Shown: positions 44,609 to 52,939 of the stretch, piece by piece
How the letters are laid out: the number at the start of each line of letters is the position of its first letter
Position numbering within the stretch: the first letter of the stretch is position 1
Origin: Anaerolineae bacterium
GTDB taxonomy: Bacteria > Chloroflexota > Anaerolineae > Aggregatilineales > Phototrophicaceae
Length of the DNA stretch: 64,000 nt
NCBI GenBank assembly: GCA_022820665.1
Contig: JAJEFB010000034.1
Span: 48,626-112,625, forward strand
Direction: 5' to 3'
Notes under the pieces: model-generated
Databases searched by the model: none
Told to the model about the DNA's origin: nothing
Seen by the model: only the letters and a program-made list of their open reading frames with translations
Program-made: the position numbers and the translations under genes

Positions 44609-45694
44609 TTACTCCACAGAAGCGAAGGCTTCCGTTGCCAATTGGATTCTTCGGCGTACATTTTCCAAGTGGGAAGTTTGCGAATAGATTAAGTCCCTAA
44701 ACTCGGTATCTTGCATCAAACTCTGGTACTCTTCTGTAATGTCCGCATTGATGACGCCTTTTTCAAGTCGACGAGCTATGGCAATCATGAGTGAGTCTTG
44801 CACCGCCGCATTTAGAGCGCGTCGAGGTTTGAAGGCTTTATCGCCCAGCTTTTCCAGGATAACGCTCGCTGTGTCCTGAAACACTTCGCACATGACCGGC
44901 TTTTCGTAGATATCCATGTCCCTGTTGTCGCTCATGAACTGATTGAGGAATGATTTCATAGGGGGCTGATACTGGTCGAAGCAGAAGTGCAAAGCGAGGA
45001 ATCGCAGTATCAACTCTTCATCACGTTTACGCGTACTTCTGTTACCAAAAAGCGTCCTCCAAGCATCATATTCGTTGAGTTCCAGGATTAGGTCATTAAA
45101 CTGTCCCCCATGTATTGCCGATCGGATTTCCTGAGAAGACAACGGCGTCGACGTTGTGTTAAGGCGCTCGAAAATTGAATATTGACTTGAGCCATTATCG
45201 TCCGGCGCTTCCTGCTGAATTATTGAGGCGTGGATAATCGAGTCGTTAAGCCGTCGTCTATCTTGATCGGGCAAATCGTTGTATGCCAGTTCATCAAACC
45301 TCGAATCCAACGACTGCAATGCAAATGCGCGCTCTGAGCCCTTAAACTTGCCCTCAAAGTAGTATCGCAGCGACATCAGTCGTTGCTGACCATCAATTAC
45401 GCGCAGTATCTGCGAACCTTTTTCGCGATAGAGAAATATGCCGGGTACAGGCAATCCCATCAACAGAGATTCGATAAATCGCGATGCCTTGCCTTTAGAC
45501 CATACAAAGGCGCGCTGGAAATCTGGAATTTCAATATCGCCGCGCTGCAATCGCCTTACCAGCCCCTCAACATCGAAATCGGCACCATAACCAGTAATGG
45601 TATACTGCTTAACCGCAACGGTTTCTTCTGGATAATCGCCTTCAATTGGTACTTCCTGTTCCGTTTCGTCATTGATTACGTTGTCAGCAATCAT
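44609..45694 (-). CDS. DUF262-domain protein (ParB-like/GmrS-type N domain)
   Basis: The N-terminal part carries the DUF262 signature: EIPDFQRAFVWSKGKASRFIESLLMGLPVP (IPDFQR at 56-61), then ILRVIDGQQRLMSLRYYF (DGQQR at 101-105), and FERLNTTSTPLSSQEIRSAI. This ParB/sulfiredoxin-like fold hydrolyses nucleotides in GmrSD type IV restriction enzymes. The C-terminal ~150 residues are helical and have no DUF1524/HNH nuclease motif, so this is not a complete GmrSD. The nuclease function could be supplied in trans by the HEPN protein encoded immediately downstream. The ATG at 45694 has GAGG six bases upstream. Sequence composition is lower in GC than the neighbouring genes. Confidence 0.82.
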   Translation of the reverse strand: MIADNVINDETEQEVPIEGDYPEETVAVKQYTITGYGADFDVEGLVRRLQRGDIEIPDFQRAFVWSKGKASRFIESLLMGLPVPGIFLYREKGSQILRVIDGQQRLMSLRYYFEGKFKGSERAFALQSLDSRFDELAYNDLPDQDRRRLNDSIIHASIIQQEAPDDNGSSQYSIFERLNTTSTPLSSQEIRSAIHGGQFNDLILELNEYDAWRTLFGNRSTRKRDEELILRFLALHFCFDQYQPPMKSFLNQFMSDNRDMDIYEKPVMCEVFQDTASVILEKLGDKAFKPRRALNAAVQDSLMIAIARRLEKGVINADITEEYQSLMQDTEFRDLIYSQTSHLENVRRRIQLATEAFASVE

Positions 45695-45765
45695 GTCGCA
45701 CCTCACAAAGCGTATTGCGCTTGAGATGTCAGTTTACCAGTTCTGCAAACCAATTAGCAGACCAG

Positions 45766-46704
45766 CTACCACGCCACCCTGTGCAAAACCCATCTCACAA
45801 TCTCACTCCAGCAGCCGCCCTCCTGCAGATCCCAGATATGCATCAACAGGGCGCGGTGCTGCCCGAATTGCGGCAACTGACTCAGCCAGAAGTCGTCAAT
45901 TTCATGCTCGCTCGAATAGCCAGCCATGAAGGCGTCGCGGAAGTCCCGGCGGCACTCATGCGGCTGATCCGACAGTTCCATCAGGGCGCGCGAGACATCG
46001 GCGATGTACCAGTGATAGTTCGGCTCGTCGAAGTCGATTGTGCGGGCGGTTGACCCGTCCCAGATGACATTGCCGGGGCGATAGTCGCCGTGGATCAGCC
46101 CGTAGTCGCGCGTCGGCAGACTGCGCATGAATTGGGTCAGTTCGGCGTAAACGCGCTGCAACTCCGGGGACGATGCGCGCACGGTCGGCTCAATGTTTTC
46201 CCAGAAGCGCTGCACGGTGGGAAACTGGTATTCGATAGCGGGATCGGGCTGATAGCGTCGGGAAGCGGCGTGCAGCTTGCCCAGCGACTGACCCCAAGCC
46301 TCATAAACGGAGAAATCAAGCATGTGGCGCGTCATTTCCTCGCCCGGCGCTTCGTGTTGCGCTGCGGCGTAGTAGCCGCCTTCGAGAAGCTCGATATAGT
46401 GACCGTTCAGCGACGGGGCCGGTATACCAACCGGCACATCGTTATCGGCCAGGAAGCGCAGAAAGCGCATCACCTGCCGCGCTTTGGGCAGCGGATGTAG
46501 GACCGAGTGGCAGATGCGCAGGTAGTAGCCGCGCTCTTCGGCTTCAAAGCGGAAGACGATGTTGTAATCCCGGCTGATCGGGCGCAGCGATGCGGGATCG
46601 CCATTCCAGCGCTCGCGCACCAGCTCCGGGACTGTCCGATGATCGAAGCTGTCGCGTTTGATTTGCCAGTCAGTGGGCAAATGGTCCTCTGGTTTCCATA
46701 CCAA
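45766..46704 (-). CDS. aminoglycoside phosphotransferase (APH)-family kinase
   Basis: A protein-kinase-like fold of the APH/choline kinase type. The catalytic loop is LIHGDYRPGNVIWDG, with His205, Asp207 and Asn212, and the metal site is IDFDEP (Asp224). The N-lobe includes YNIVFRFEAEERGYYLRI. Such proteins phosphorylate small molecules such as antibiotics, homoserine, choline or sugars. Nothing indicates resistance specifically. Start is TTG at 46704, with no strong ribosome site and no good ATG in frame nearby, so start confidence is low. Confidence 0.82.
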   Translation of the reverse strand: MVWKPEDHLPTDWQIKRDSFDHRTVPELVRERWNGDPASLRPISRDYNIVFRFEAEERGYYLRICHSVLHPLPKARQVMRFLRFLADNDVPVGIPAPSLNGHYIELLEGGYYAAAQHEAPGEEMTRHMLDFSVYEAWGQSLGKLHAASRRYQPDPAIEYQFPTVQRFWENIEPTVRASSPELQRVYAELTQFMRSLPTRDYGLIHGDYRPGNVIWDGSTARTIDFDEPNYHWYIADVSRALMELSDQPHECRRDFRDAFMAGYSSEHEIDDFWLSQLPQFGQHRALLMHIWDLQEGGCWSEIVRWVLHRVAW

Positions 46705-46775
46705 GACATGAAGGTCATTAACAGACTCGCGCCTCGTGCCGCAAGCTGTGATTGATATTTCGTGAATTCGCGGGG

Positions 46776-47459
46776 CTAAACTAACAGATACTCTTCCTGG
46801 CTGCAGACGCGCAAGGCGCCCGCCAGTTCGTGGCCGAGAAAATGGGTCTGCCAGTCGACCAACAATTGCAGCGGTCCCTTGAAGGGGGCGCGCATCACCA
46901 GACGGAAGTTCTTGCCCGGCTCGATCTGCAGTTCGCTGAAATACCGGAGTTTGTGCTCGTCGTGGGTATGGACTCTGCTGATCACGTAGTCGCGGTTGAC
47001 CTCGACTTCCGGGAGCGGGTAGTCGATGACCGTGGGCATGACGCCGTCCGCGCTGGGGATGGGTTCGCCGTGCGGACAGCGCTTGGGATATCCGCTCATC
47101 TCTTCCATCTTGTCGACCAGGATCTCGCTGACGACCAATCCCAGATCATCGGCATCGTCATGCACCTCGTGCCAGCCGAATCCCATGACGTCCACCAAGA
47201 AGCGTTCCACCAGGCGGTGGCGCCGGATATTGGCCAGCGCTTCCCGCTCGCCCGCCGCGGTGAGCCGAATGCCTCGATAAGGTTCGTGCTCCAGGAAGCC
47301 CGCGTGTTTGAGGCGCTGTACCATTCTTGTGACGGCGGGGGCAGAAACGTTCAGTTCATCAGCTAAGGCGGAGGTAGATACAAAGGGGGTTTCCGGCTGA
47401 TAGCAAGCGATGCGATAAGCTTCGGCCAGGTATTCCTGCATGGATTCGGTCGCGGTCAT
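46776..47459 (-). CDS. DtxR/MntR-family metal-dependent repressor
   Basis: Residues 1-65 form the winged helix (VSTSALADELNVSAPAVTRMVQRLKHAGFLEHEPYRGIRLTAAG). The metal-binding dimerisation domain follows, with HRLVERFLVDVMGFGWHEVHDDAD and the Cys/His ligands of CPHGEPIP. A C-terminal FeoA/SH3-like domain is present (about 150-227). This matches the long DtxR/IdeR-type arrangement rather than short MntR. It would repress metal-uptake genes when Fe2+ or Mn2+ is bound. No transporter gene is beside it. A promoter with an overlapping palindrome lies upstream and suggests autoregulation. Confidence 0.9.
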   Translation of the reverse strand: MTATESMQEYLAEAYRIACYQPETPFVSTSALADELNVSAPAVTRMVQRLKHAGFLEHEPYRGIRLTAAGEREALANIRRHRLVERFLVDVMGFGWHEVHDDADDLGLVVSEILVDKMEEMSGYPKRCPHGEPIPSADGVMPTVIDYPLPEVEVNRDYVISRVHTHDEHKLRYFSELQIEPGKNFRLVMRAPFKGPLQLLVDWQTHFLGHELAGALRVCSQEEYLLV

Positions 47460-47484
47460 TCTTGCCTCAATCTAGAGCCGCAAC

Positions 47485-47533
47485 GAGACGATTTCTCGTC
47501 TCAAATATAACCGGGGTACTCGCAAATTCGCAA
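47485..47533 (-). promoter_or_regulatory. promoter and operator candidate for the DtxR-family gene
   Basis: Read on the minus strand, TTGCGA (47528-47533) and TATATT (47504-47509) are 18 bp apart. The 18-bp palindrome GAGACGA-GAAA-TCGTCTC (47485-47502) lies exactly where transcription would begin. This is a natural position for an autoregulatory operator. It does not match the classical DtxR box, so the assignment is inference. Confidence 0.5.
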
Positions 47534-47639
47534 GCGTTAACTCATTATTTAGCCGACGTTAAGCATGATTCTAATACAGAACCACCCCTTGTCAACTGCA
47601 TTCGTCGCCGAGATTCCTCGTGATATCCGAGTTTGAAGA

Positions 47640-48215
47640 TCATGGTTGGAAGCCGAGTGTTGCAAGAAGACGATCCAACTGGTCCAGCAGATGAGCCTCC
47701 GAGTCGTCGTTGAGCAGCGTATAATCGGCGATAGCGATGGGACCGCCTTTTTCCAGCGTTTCGATCTCCCGTATATCGCGTTCGGCGGCCTCTTCAGGCC
47801 TCAGCGGGCGGATGGGACGCGCCGCCAGCCGCTGATAGCGCAAATGACGCGGCGCGACGATCGCCAGCAGAATAGTCGGCGCGCCCAGATGCTGACGCAG
47901 AAAGCTGTACTCGCTGAAGCTATACAAGCCATCAATTACGATGCAATCATAGTCCTTCAGCGCCTCTTGCAGCTTGGGCAGGGACAAGCTGGCCATGGCG
48001 GACATGCCGTGTCGCGCGCGCAGTTCCTCGCGGACGCCCCGCTCGTTCACTGGGTTGACCTCGAGCCCGCGCCGACGCACCTCATCGACGACGACAGCGC
48101 CAAAGCGTAAAGTGAAGAATCCCCTAGCATGCAAGTGTTGCGCGCATAGCGTTTTGCCGGCGCCGGGCATGCCCACCAGCGCCAAAGCGGCGCGCCGAGT
48201 GTCTTCTGAATTCAA
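47640..48215 (-). CDS. small P-loop NTPase of the dephospho-CoA kinase-like/UPF0200 type
   Basis: A 191-residue protein with Walker A GMPGAGKT near the N-terminus and a second motif IVIDGLYSFSEYSFLR. The pattern RFGAVVVDEVRRRGL...REELRARHGMSAMA resembles the archaeal UPF0200 kinases, which relate to adenylate and dephospho-CoA kinases. RYQRLAARPI-R is a lid-like arginine-rich segment. Substrate unknown. The start TTG has AAGGA six bases upstream. It lies upstream of, and in the same orientation as, the DtxR-family gene, with 180 bp between. Confidence 0.7.
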   Translation of the reverse strand: MNSEDTRRAALALVGMPGAGKTLCAQHLHARGFFTLRFGAVVVDEVRRRGLEVNPVNERGVREELRARHGMSAMASLSLPKLQEALKDYDCIVIDGLYSFSEYSFLRQHLGAPTILLAIVAPRHLRYQRLAARPIRPLRPEEAAERDIREIETLEKGGPIAIADYTLLNDDSEAHLLDQLDRLLATLGFQP

Positions 48216-48387
48216 GTGATTCCTTAGACGGGTGTCAGCGAACAGTCGCGAGCAGATTGTAGCCCGAAATTGGGTATGAATGCACTATGAGAAAGATCGC
48301 AATTAACTGATCCTTTGACAGCCGCAAATCAAGAAGCGGGCGCCTCGCAGGTGTAAGAGTTGAGAGAATCGATTGGGAGAGGATCTT

Positions 48388-48849
48388 ATGCCGAGTTGCC
48401 ACAGTTGTGAGCGAATGATCGAACGCGACAAAGGGAATGCGCCGCTCTGGGACAGCATTTATCGCGGCAAGCATTGGGATCTGGTACATGCCTATAATAC
48501 GTCGTGGCTGGGATGGCTTGTGCTGGTTCTGCGCCGCCATGTTGAAGCCATCGCCGACCTGAGCCCGGAGGAAGCGCAGGAGCTGGGGACCCTGCTACGG
48601 CAGGCATCGCAGGCTTTGAAGAAACAGACTGGCTGCAGCAAGACCTATGTCATGCAATTTGCCGAGTCCGCCAGCCACCCGCACGTCCATTTTCATGTCG
48701 TGCCGCGTATGCTCAAGCAAGCGCCGGAAGACATCAGCTATAAGGTTCTGCGTCATCTTGGTGTACCCTTGCACGAGCGCCCCGGCGACGGCGAGTTGAA
48801 TGCCTTTGCCCATGCGCTGCGCGGGCATCTGGCAGAATCGCGAATATGA
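48388..48849 (+). CDS. HIT-family hydrolase
   Basis: A histidine-triad nucleotide-binding protein: HPHVHFHVVPR holds His99, His101 and His103 of the HxHxHxx motif. An N-terminal CHSCE is a short Cys pair that may bind metal. HIT proteins hydrolyse nucleoside phosphoramidates or dinucleotides. The ATG at 48388 is preceded by GGGAGAGG; a TTG upstream is less likely. The hydrolase gene follows 37 nt later. Confidence 0.87.
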   Translation: MPSCHSCERMIERDKGNAPLWDSIYRGKHWDLVHAYNTSWLGWLVLVLRRHVEAIADLSPEEAQELGTLLRQASQALKKQTGCSKTYVMQFAESASHPHVHFHVVPRMLKQAPEDISYKVLRHLGVPLHERPGDGELNAFAHALRGHLAESRI

Positions 48850-48886
48850 ATCCGGCTATCGGCATTATTAGTCGCTGCAGAGCGAG

Positions 48887-49750
48887 ATGATCGAACGGGA
48901 ACATGCTTTCCGAAACGCCAAGGGCATCACGATTTTCTATCGTGAATGGTTGCCGGATGCTGGCAAGCCCCTGGGCATTGCGCTCATTGTACACGGGCTG
49001 GGCGAGCACAGCGGTCGGTATCGTCATGTCGCCGGCGCCTTGACCGAGGCCGGATTCCTCTGCTTTGGGATAGATCAGCTGGGACATGGCAAGAGTGGCG
49101 GCACGCGCGTTTTCATCCCCGACTTGCAACTGGCGGTGGCGGACTTGCGCCAGCTTTTCGAGATCGTGACCCAGCGATACGCGCTAAAGCCGGTTTTTCT
49201 GTTCGGGCACAGCATGGGCTCGCTGACAGGTCTGGAATTCGCCCTGCTCTATCCCGATTCTCTCTGTGGAATCGCGCTCAGCGGCGCTGCCGTCAACTGT
49301 GAAGAGAATCGGCCGGCGTGGTTGATTAAGCTCTGTCTCTTCGCCGCCGCCTACATACCCAGGCTTCGGCTTTCTCCACCGGGATCGCCGCGCGTCCTCA
49401 CCCACGAGGACGAGATCCTCAAGGAATGGTGGGAGGACCCCCTGATCGACAAGGGGATGTGGCGCGTCGGGACCTCGGCAGCGCTAGTGCTGTCATCGCG
49501 TCGGATCCGCCAGTCCGCGCATCAACTGACCTTGCCTATCCTAGCCTTGCATGGTTCCGATGACCACCTGGTGCCTTCATCAGGCTCAATTTTTTTGCGG
49601 CAAAACGCGTTGTCGAGCGACGTCAGCGTCAAGATATACGAAGGTATGCGACACGAACTTGTCAACGAGACCTGTCGCGATGAAGTCATCCAAACCTTGA
49701 CTCAGTGGATGCTGGAACGGGTTATGGGGAAGCGAATCGAAGCCGGTTGA
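48887..49750 (+). CDS. alpha/beta hydrolase, monoacylglycerol lipase/lysophospholipase-like
   Basis: The catalytic triad can be placed at Ser109 (FGHSMGS nucleophile elbow), Asp225 (HGSDDHLV) and His256 (GMRHEL). The oxyanion segment is VHGLGEHSGRY, matching the monoacylglycerol lipase/PldB group (Hydrolase_4). No signal peptide is evident. It would cleave an ester of a lipid or small molecule. It follows the HIT gene on the same strand, possibly in one transcript. Confidence 0.87.
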   Translation: MIEREHAFRNAKGITIFYREWLPDAGKPLGIALIVHGLGEHSGRYRHVAGALTEAGFLCFGIDQLGHGKSGGTRVFIPDLQLAVADLRQLFEIVTQRYALKPVFLFGHSMGSLTGLEFALLYPDSLCGIALSGAAVNCEENRPAWLIKLCLFAAAYIPRLRLSPPGSPRVLTHEDEILKEWWEDPLIDKGMWRVGTSAALVLSSRRIRQSAHQLTLPILALHGSDDHLVPSSGSIFLRQNALSSDVSVKIYEGMRHELVNETCRDEVIQTLTQWMLERVMGKRIEAG

Positions 49751-49755
49751 AACAG

Positions 49756-49818
49756 AAAACCTTAACCACCGAGGGTCGCGTAGACACTGACCTACGACAC
49801 CGAGAGCACCGAGAATAA
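49756..49818 (+). repeat. dispersed repeat C/D copy
   Basis: Contains ccttaaccaccgagggtcgc and gcgtagacactgacctacga, combining words of repeat C and repeat D in a third arrangement. The rest of the 288-bp spacer up to the next gene is unassigned apart from the GAGG ribosome site at 50027-50030 region. Confidence 0.55.
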
Positions 49819-50038
49819 TCCTACATTATTGCCGCTGTACATGTTCTTCGCGCATTTCCGATGAAATGAAAAAGTTAATTTCAACCAAAAAGGATACAGT
49901 ACCGGTTATGGCTCTTGTTTGCGCGCAATAGCGCCCTTTGGTATCTTTGTAATATGCTCGGCTGCCACCCGACAGAATTCGCTCGCCGAAGCCCCCGACA
50001 TTCTGGCGCCGATTTTGCCGCAAGCGTAGAGGATTTCC

Positions 50039-50809
50039 ATGCCGGTCAAGCTGCATGTGGATAGTGTCTCGCTGAGTTTCGGCGGCATCAAAGCCTTGCA
50101 GGATGTAGATTTCCAGGTAGAGGCTGGCGAGATCTACGCAGTCATCGGACCCAATGGCGCCGGAAAAACGAGCCTGATCAACAGCATCAATGGCTTTTAC
50201 GCGCCGCAGCAGGGTCGGATCATTTTTGACGGGCGCGACATGACGCATGTCCCACCCTATAAGCGCGCTGAATTAGGCATTTCTCGCACTTTTCAAAACA
50301 TTGCCTTATACACCAATGCCACTGTGCTGGATAACTTGATGGCGGCGCGGCATATCCATATGAAGTCCAATATGCTGACGGGAGCCCTGTTTTGGGGTCC
50401 GGCGCAGAGAGAAGAGATCGCGCATCGAAGTATAGTTGAGGAGATCATTGATTTTCTGGAATTGGAACAGATCCGCAAGTCGATCGTCGGCACGCTAAGT
50501 TACGGTTTGCGGAAGCGGGTTGAACTGGGCCGCGCCCTGGCGCTCGAGCCTTCGCTGCTGCTGCTGGATGAGCCGATGGCGGGCATGAATATCGAGGAGA
50601 AGGAAGATATGGCGCGCTATATCCTTGATATTCATGAATTGCAGGGAACAACCATCATGCTGATCGAACACGATATCGGCCTGGTGATGGATATCTCTCA
50701 TCGTATCGCCGTGATCGACTTTGGCGTCAAGATCGGCGAAGGCAGTCCCGACGAAATCAGCAAAAATGAGGCGGTAATCGCAGCTTACCTGGGCGAAGGA
50801 GAGCACTAG
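50039..50809 (+). CDS. livG: LivG-type ABC transporter ATP-binding protein
   Basis: First gene of a LivFGHM-type ABC importer. Walker A is GPNGAGKTS and the signature LSYGLRKRVELGRAL. Walker B is LLLLDEPMAGMN, with the LivG-characteristic Gly-Met-Asn in place of LGL. The switch His is in IEHDIGLVMDISHRIAVIDFG. The ending I-AAYLGEGE is standard for LivG. The ATG has GAGG seven bases upstream. The FadD-like gene starts 2 nt after its stop, so the two are coupled. The name refers to family; the substrate is probably not a branched-chain amino acid given the CoA ligases around it. Confidence 0.92.
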   Translation: MPVKLHVDSVSLSFGGIKALQDVDFQVEAGEIYAVIGPNGAGKTSLINSINGFYAPQQGRIIFDGRDMTHVPPYKRAELGISRTFQNIALYTNATVLDNLMAARHIHMKSNMLTGALFWGPAQREEIAHRSIVEEIIDFLELEQIRKSIVGTLSYGLRKRVELGRALALEPSLLLLDEPMAGMNIEEKEDMARYILDIHELQGTTIMLIEHDIGLVMDISHRIAVIDFGVKIGEGSPDEISKNEAVIAAYLGEGEH

Positions 50810-50811
50810 CT

Positions 50812-52803
50812 ATGGCTGCCGCCAATGCCGATGAACGCATTCCTTTTCGCGAGGCGGGACCGGGCAAGGTCTACAGCTCGCGACTGAAAAGCGAGATACA
50901 GCCTGTCTTGCCCGAGGCGGATACGCTTTCCAAGAATTTTCTGCTGCGGGTGAGAGAACTCGAGGGCGAAGTCGCGCAGCGCAAGAAACGCTTTGGCATT
51001 TGGCAAGAGTATAGTTGGAAGGAAGTTTACAAGCACGTTGTCAATTTCGGCATGGGCTTGATCAAACTTGGATTACAGCAGGGCGATACGCTGGTCATCA
51101 TCGGCGAAAACGATCCGGAGATGTACTGGTCACAGATCGCCGCTCATGCCTTGCACTGCAAGACCTGCTGCGTTTTCAGCGACGCCAGCCCGCAAGATAT
51201 TCTCTACGTCATCCGTTCAACGGACGCCACCGTTGTCTGCGCCCGCGATCAGGAACAGGTCGACAAACTGCTGGAGATTCGAGAAGCGGTTCCGCAGATT
51301 CTCAAGGTCGTTTACTGGGAAGACCGCGGCATGTGGGCCTATACGGATGAGTGGCTGGCCAGTTATCGGGCGGTGCAGGCTATCGGGAGTGACTTTCGCG
51401 AGCAGGAGCCGGACATGTTCGACGCCTTGGCGCGCTCCACGGACACGATGGACACCATCATATTGAGCATGACCTCCGGCACGACCAGCCTGCCTAAATT
51501 CGCCGAGGTGACGCATTACCAGCTCGTTTACGGCCATGCCATGAACTATGAATACGTTGACAGCCGGCAATCGGACAATTGGCTGTCCTTCAGCCCCATG
51601 GCTTGGCTCGCGGAGCAAGCCTTCGGATTCACGTCGCATCTCATTGCTGGCGTACAGGTCAACTTTCCCGAGGGTCCGGAAACAGTGCCCACGGATATGC
51701 GCGAGATCGCGCCGGCGGGCTTGCTGTTTCCCAGCCGCGTATGGGAAAACCTGGCGCGCGCCGTGCAGTTCCGCATCGGCGACAGCAGCCTGTTAAATCG
51801 CCTGATGTACCGGGCATTCATGCCCGTCGCCTATCGCGCCATCGATCACGAAGACGCCAAGCGTCCGGTCCCGCCTCATCTGCGCTGCTTGCGCTGGCTG
51901 GGTGAATACGCGATCTTCGAGCCTTTGCGCGACAAACTGGGTTTGACGCGCGCGCGCAATGTGCTGACGGCCGGCGCCATGCTCAGCAGCGACATCATCC
52001 GTTTCTTCCGCGCCATTGGCATTGAGCTGCGCCAGTTTTACGGTTCGACCGAGACCTTTGGCACCGTTCACTTGCGCGGCGATGTGCGCTTCGAGACCGT
52101 CGGCGTGATCTTGCCGGGCGTAGAGATCAAAATCGCGGAGAACCAGGAGATCTTGATCCGGACAAAAGCCCGCTTCAATGGCTATTACAAGCAGCCGGAA
52201 AAGACCGGCGAAGCGCTGGACAAGGAAGGTTGGTACCACACCGGGGATGCCGGTCACATGGACGAGAAGACCGGTCATCTCATCTATTTGGAGCGCGTGA
52301 AAGACTTGATTGAATTGTCGACGGGCGAAAAATTCAGCCCGCAATATATCGAGGGGCGGGTCAAGTTCAGCCCTTATGTGCAAGATATGATGACCATCGG
52401 CGGCGCCGATATGGACTTCGTCTCGGCGATCATCGTCATTGATTTTCAGAATGTATCGCGCTGGGCGGAAAAACGCGGCATCGCCTTTACGACATACGTC
52501 GACTTGTCCCAGCGGCCGGAGGTGCAGGAGATCATCCGCCGCGAGTTGCGGCAGGTCAATGAGTCGCTGCCTTCCTATTCACAGGTCAAGCGCTTTGTGA
52601 TCTTGCATAAGGAATTCGATGCCGACGAAGCCGAGTTGACACGCACGCGCAAGCTGCGCCGCGGCGCCCTGCAGGAAAAGTACCATGATCTGCTCGAAGC
52701 CATTTATGGCGATGAGCGTCAAGTGCAGGTGCGCGCAGAGGTCAAATATCGCGACGGCCGCACGGGCATCGTCGAGACGGAATTGCTTGTCGCCGATGTT
52801 TGA
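50812..52803 (+). CDS. AMP-forming acyl-CoA synthetase (long-chain type)
   Basis: An ANL-superfamily ligase of 663 residues. The ATP loop is SMTSGTTSLPKFAEVTH (motif A8-type, with a slightly altered TSGTTSLPK), and later motifs are QFYGSTETFGTVH, GWYHTGDAGHMDEKTGHLIYLERVKDLIELSTGEKFSP, and the C-terminal TRTRKLRRG with the adenylating Lys. It would make an acyl-CoA from a carboxylic acid with ATP. It sits between livG and livH, an arrangement found in other LivFGHM clusters for aromatic or fatty acids. That suggests the imported compound is immediately activated. The exact acid is unknown. Confidence 0.88.
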   Translation: MAAANADERIPFREAGPGKVYSSRLKSEIQPVLPEADTLSKNFLLRVRELEGEVAQRKKRFGIWQEYSWKEVYKHVVNFGMGLIKLGLQQGDTLVIIGENDPEMYWSQIAAHALHCKTCCVFSDASPQDILYVIRSTDATVVCARDQEQVDKLLEIREAVPQILKVVYWEDRGMWAYTDEWLASYRAVQAIGSDFREQEPDMFDALARSTDTMDTIILSMTSGTTSLPKFAEVTHYQLVYGHAMNYEYVDSRQSDNWLSFSPMAWLAEQAFGFTSHLIAGVQVNFPEGPETVPTDMREIAPAGLLFPSRVWENLARAVQFRIGDSSLLNRLMYRAFMPVAYRAIDHEDAKRPVPPHLRCLRWLGEYAIFEPLRDKLGLTRARNVLTAGAMLSSDIIRFFRAIGIELRQFYGSTETFGTVHLRGDVRFETVGVILPGVEIKIAENQEILIRTKARFNGYYKQPEKTGEALDKEGWYHTGDAGHMDEKTGHLIYLERVKDLIELSTGEKFSPQYIEGRVKFSPYVQDMMTIGGADMDFVSAIIVIDFQNVSRWAEKRGIAFTTYVDLSQRPEVQEIIRRELRQVNESLPSYSQVKRFVILHKEFDADEAELTRTRKLRRGALQEKYHDLLEAIYGDERQVQVRAEVKYRDGRTGIVETELLVADV

Positions 52804-52833
52804 GTTGGCATGATTGCCAGATAATGGCGCAAA

Positions 52834-52853
52834 AGCCGCTCGGCGCGTAACCG
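52834..52853 (+). repeat. 20-bp sequence shared with the paralogue 1/2 spacer
   Basis: AGCCGCTCGGCGCGTAACCG occurs here and, identically, at 24709-24728. Both copies lie in spacers shortly before a gene on the plus strand. Function unknown. Confidence 0.7.
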
Positions 52854-52883
52854 ACGAAATGGTCTGTCGCGCTCACAGAAAAT

Positions 52884-52919
52884 AATAAACTTCTCGTCGC
52901 ATGAACGACGCGGTTTATT
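52884..52919. other. hairpin in the spacer before livH
   Basis: AATAAAC pairs with GTTTATT around an inner cgtcg/cgacg stem with an internal bulge, about 20 nt before the livH start. On the plus strand it is followed by A residues, so it is not a forward terminator. It may stabilise or attenuate the transcript. On the minus strand the T-rich tail could terminate reverse transcription. Confidence 0.4.
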
Positions 52920-52939
52920 AAAAAAAGGGGTAAACACTG

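Noticed and set aside
44123..45694. Complete GmrSD type IV restriction enzyme.
   Set aside because: The DUF262 protein lacks the DUF1524/HNH C-terminal domain and the partner is HEPN, so it cannot be called GmrSD.
45766..46704. Antibiotic resistance gene (aminoglycoside phosphotransferase).
   Set aside because: Only the general APH kinase fold is evident; many family members act on unrelated metabolites and nothing in the context suggests resistance.
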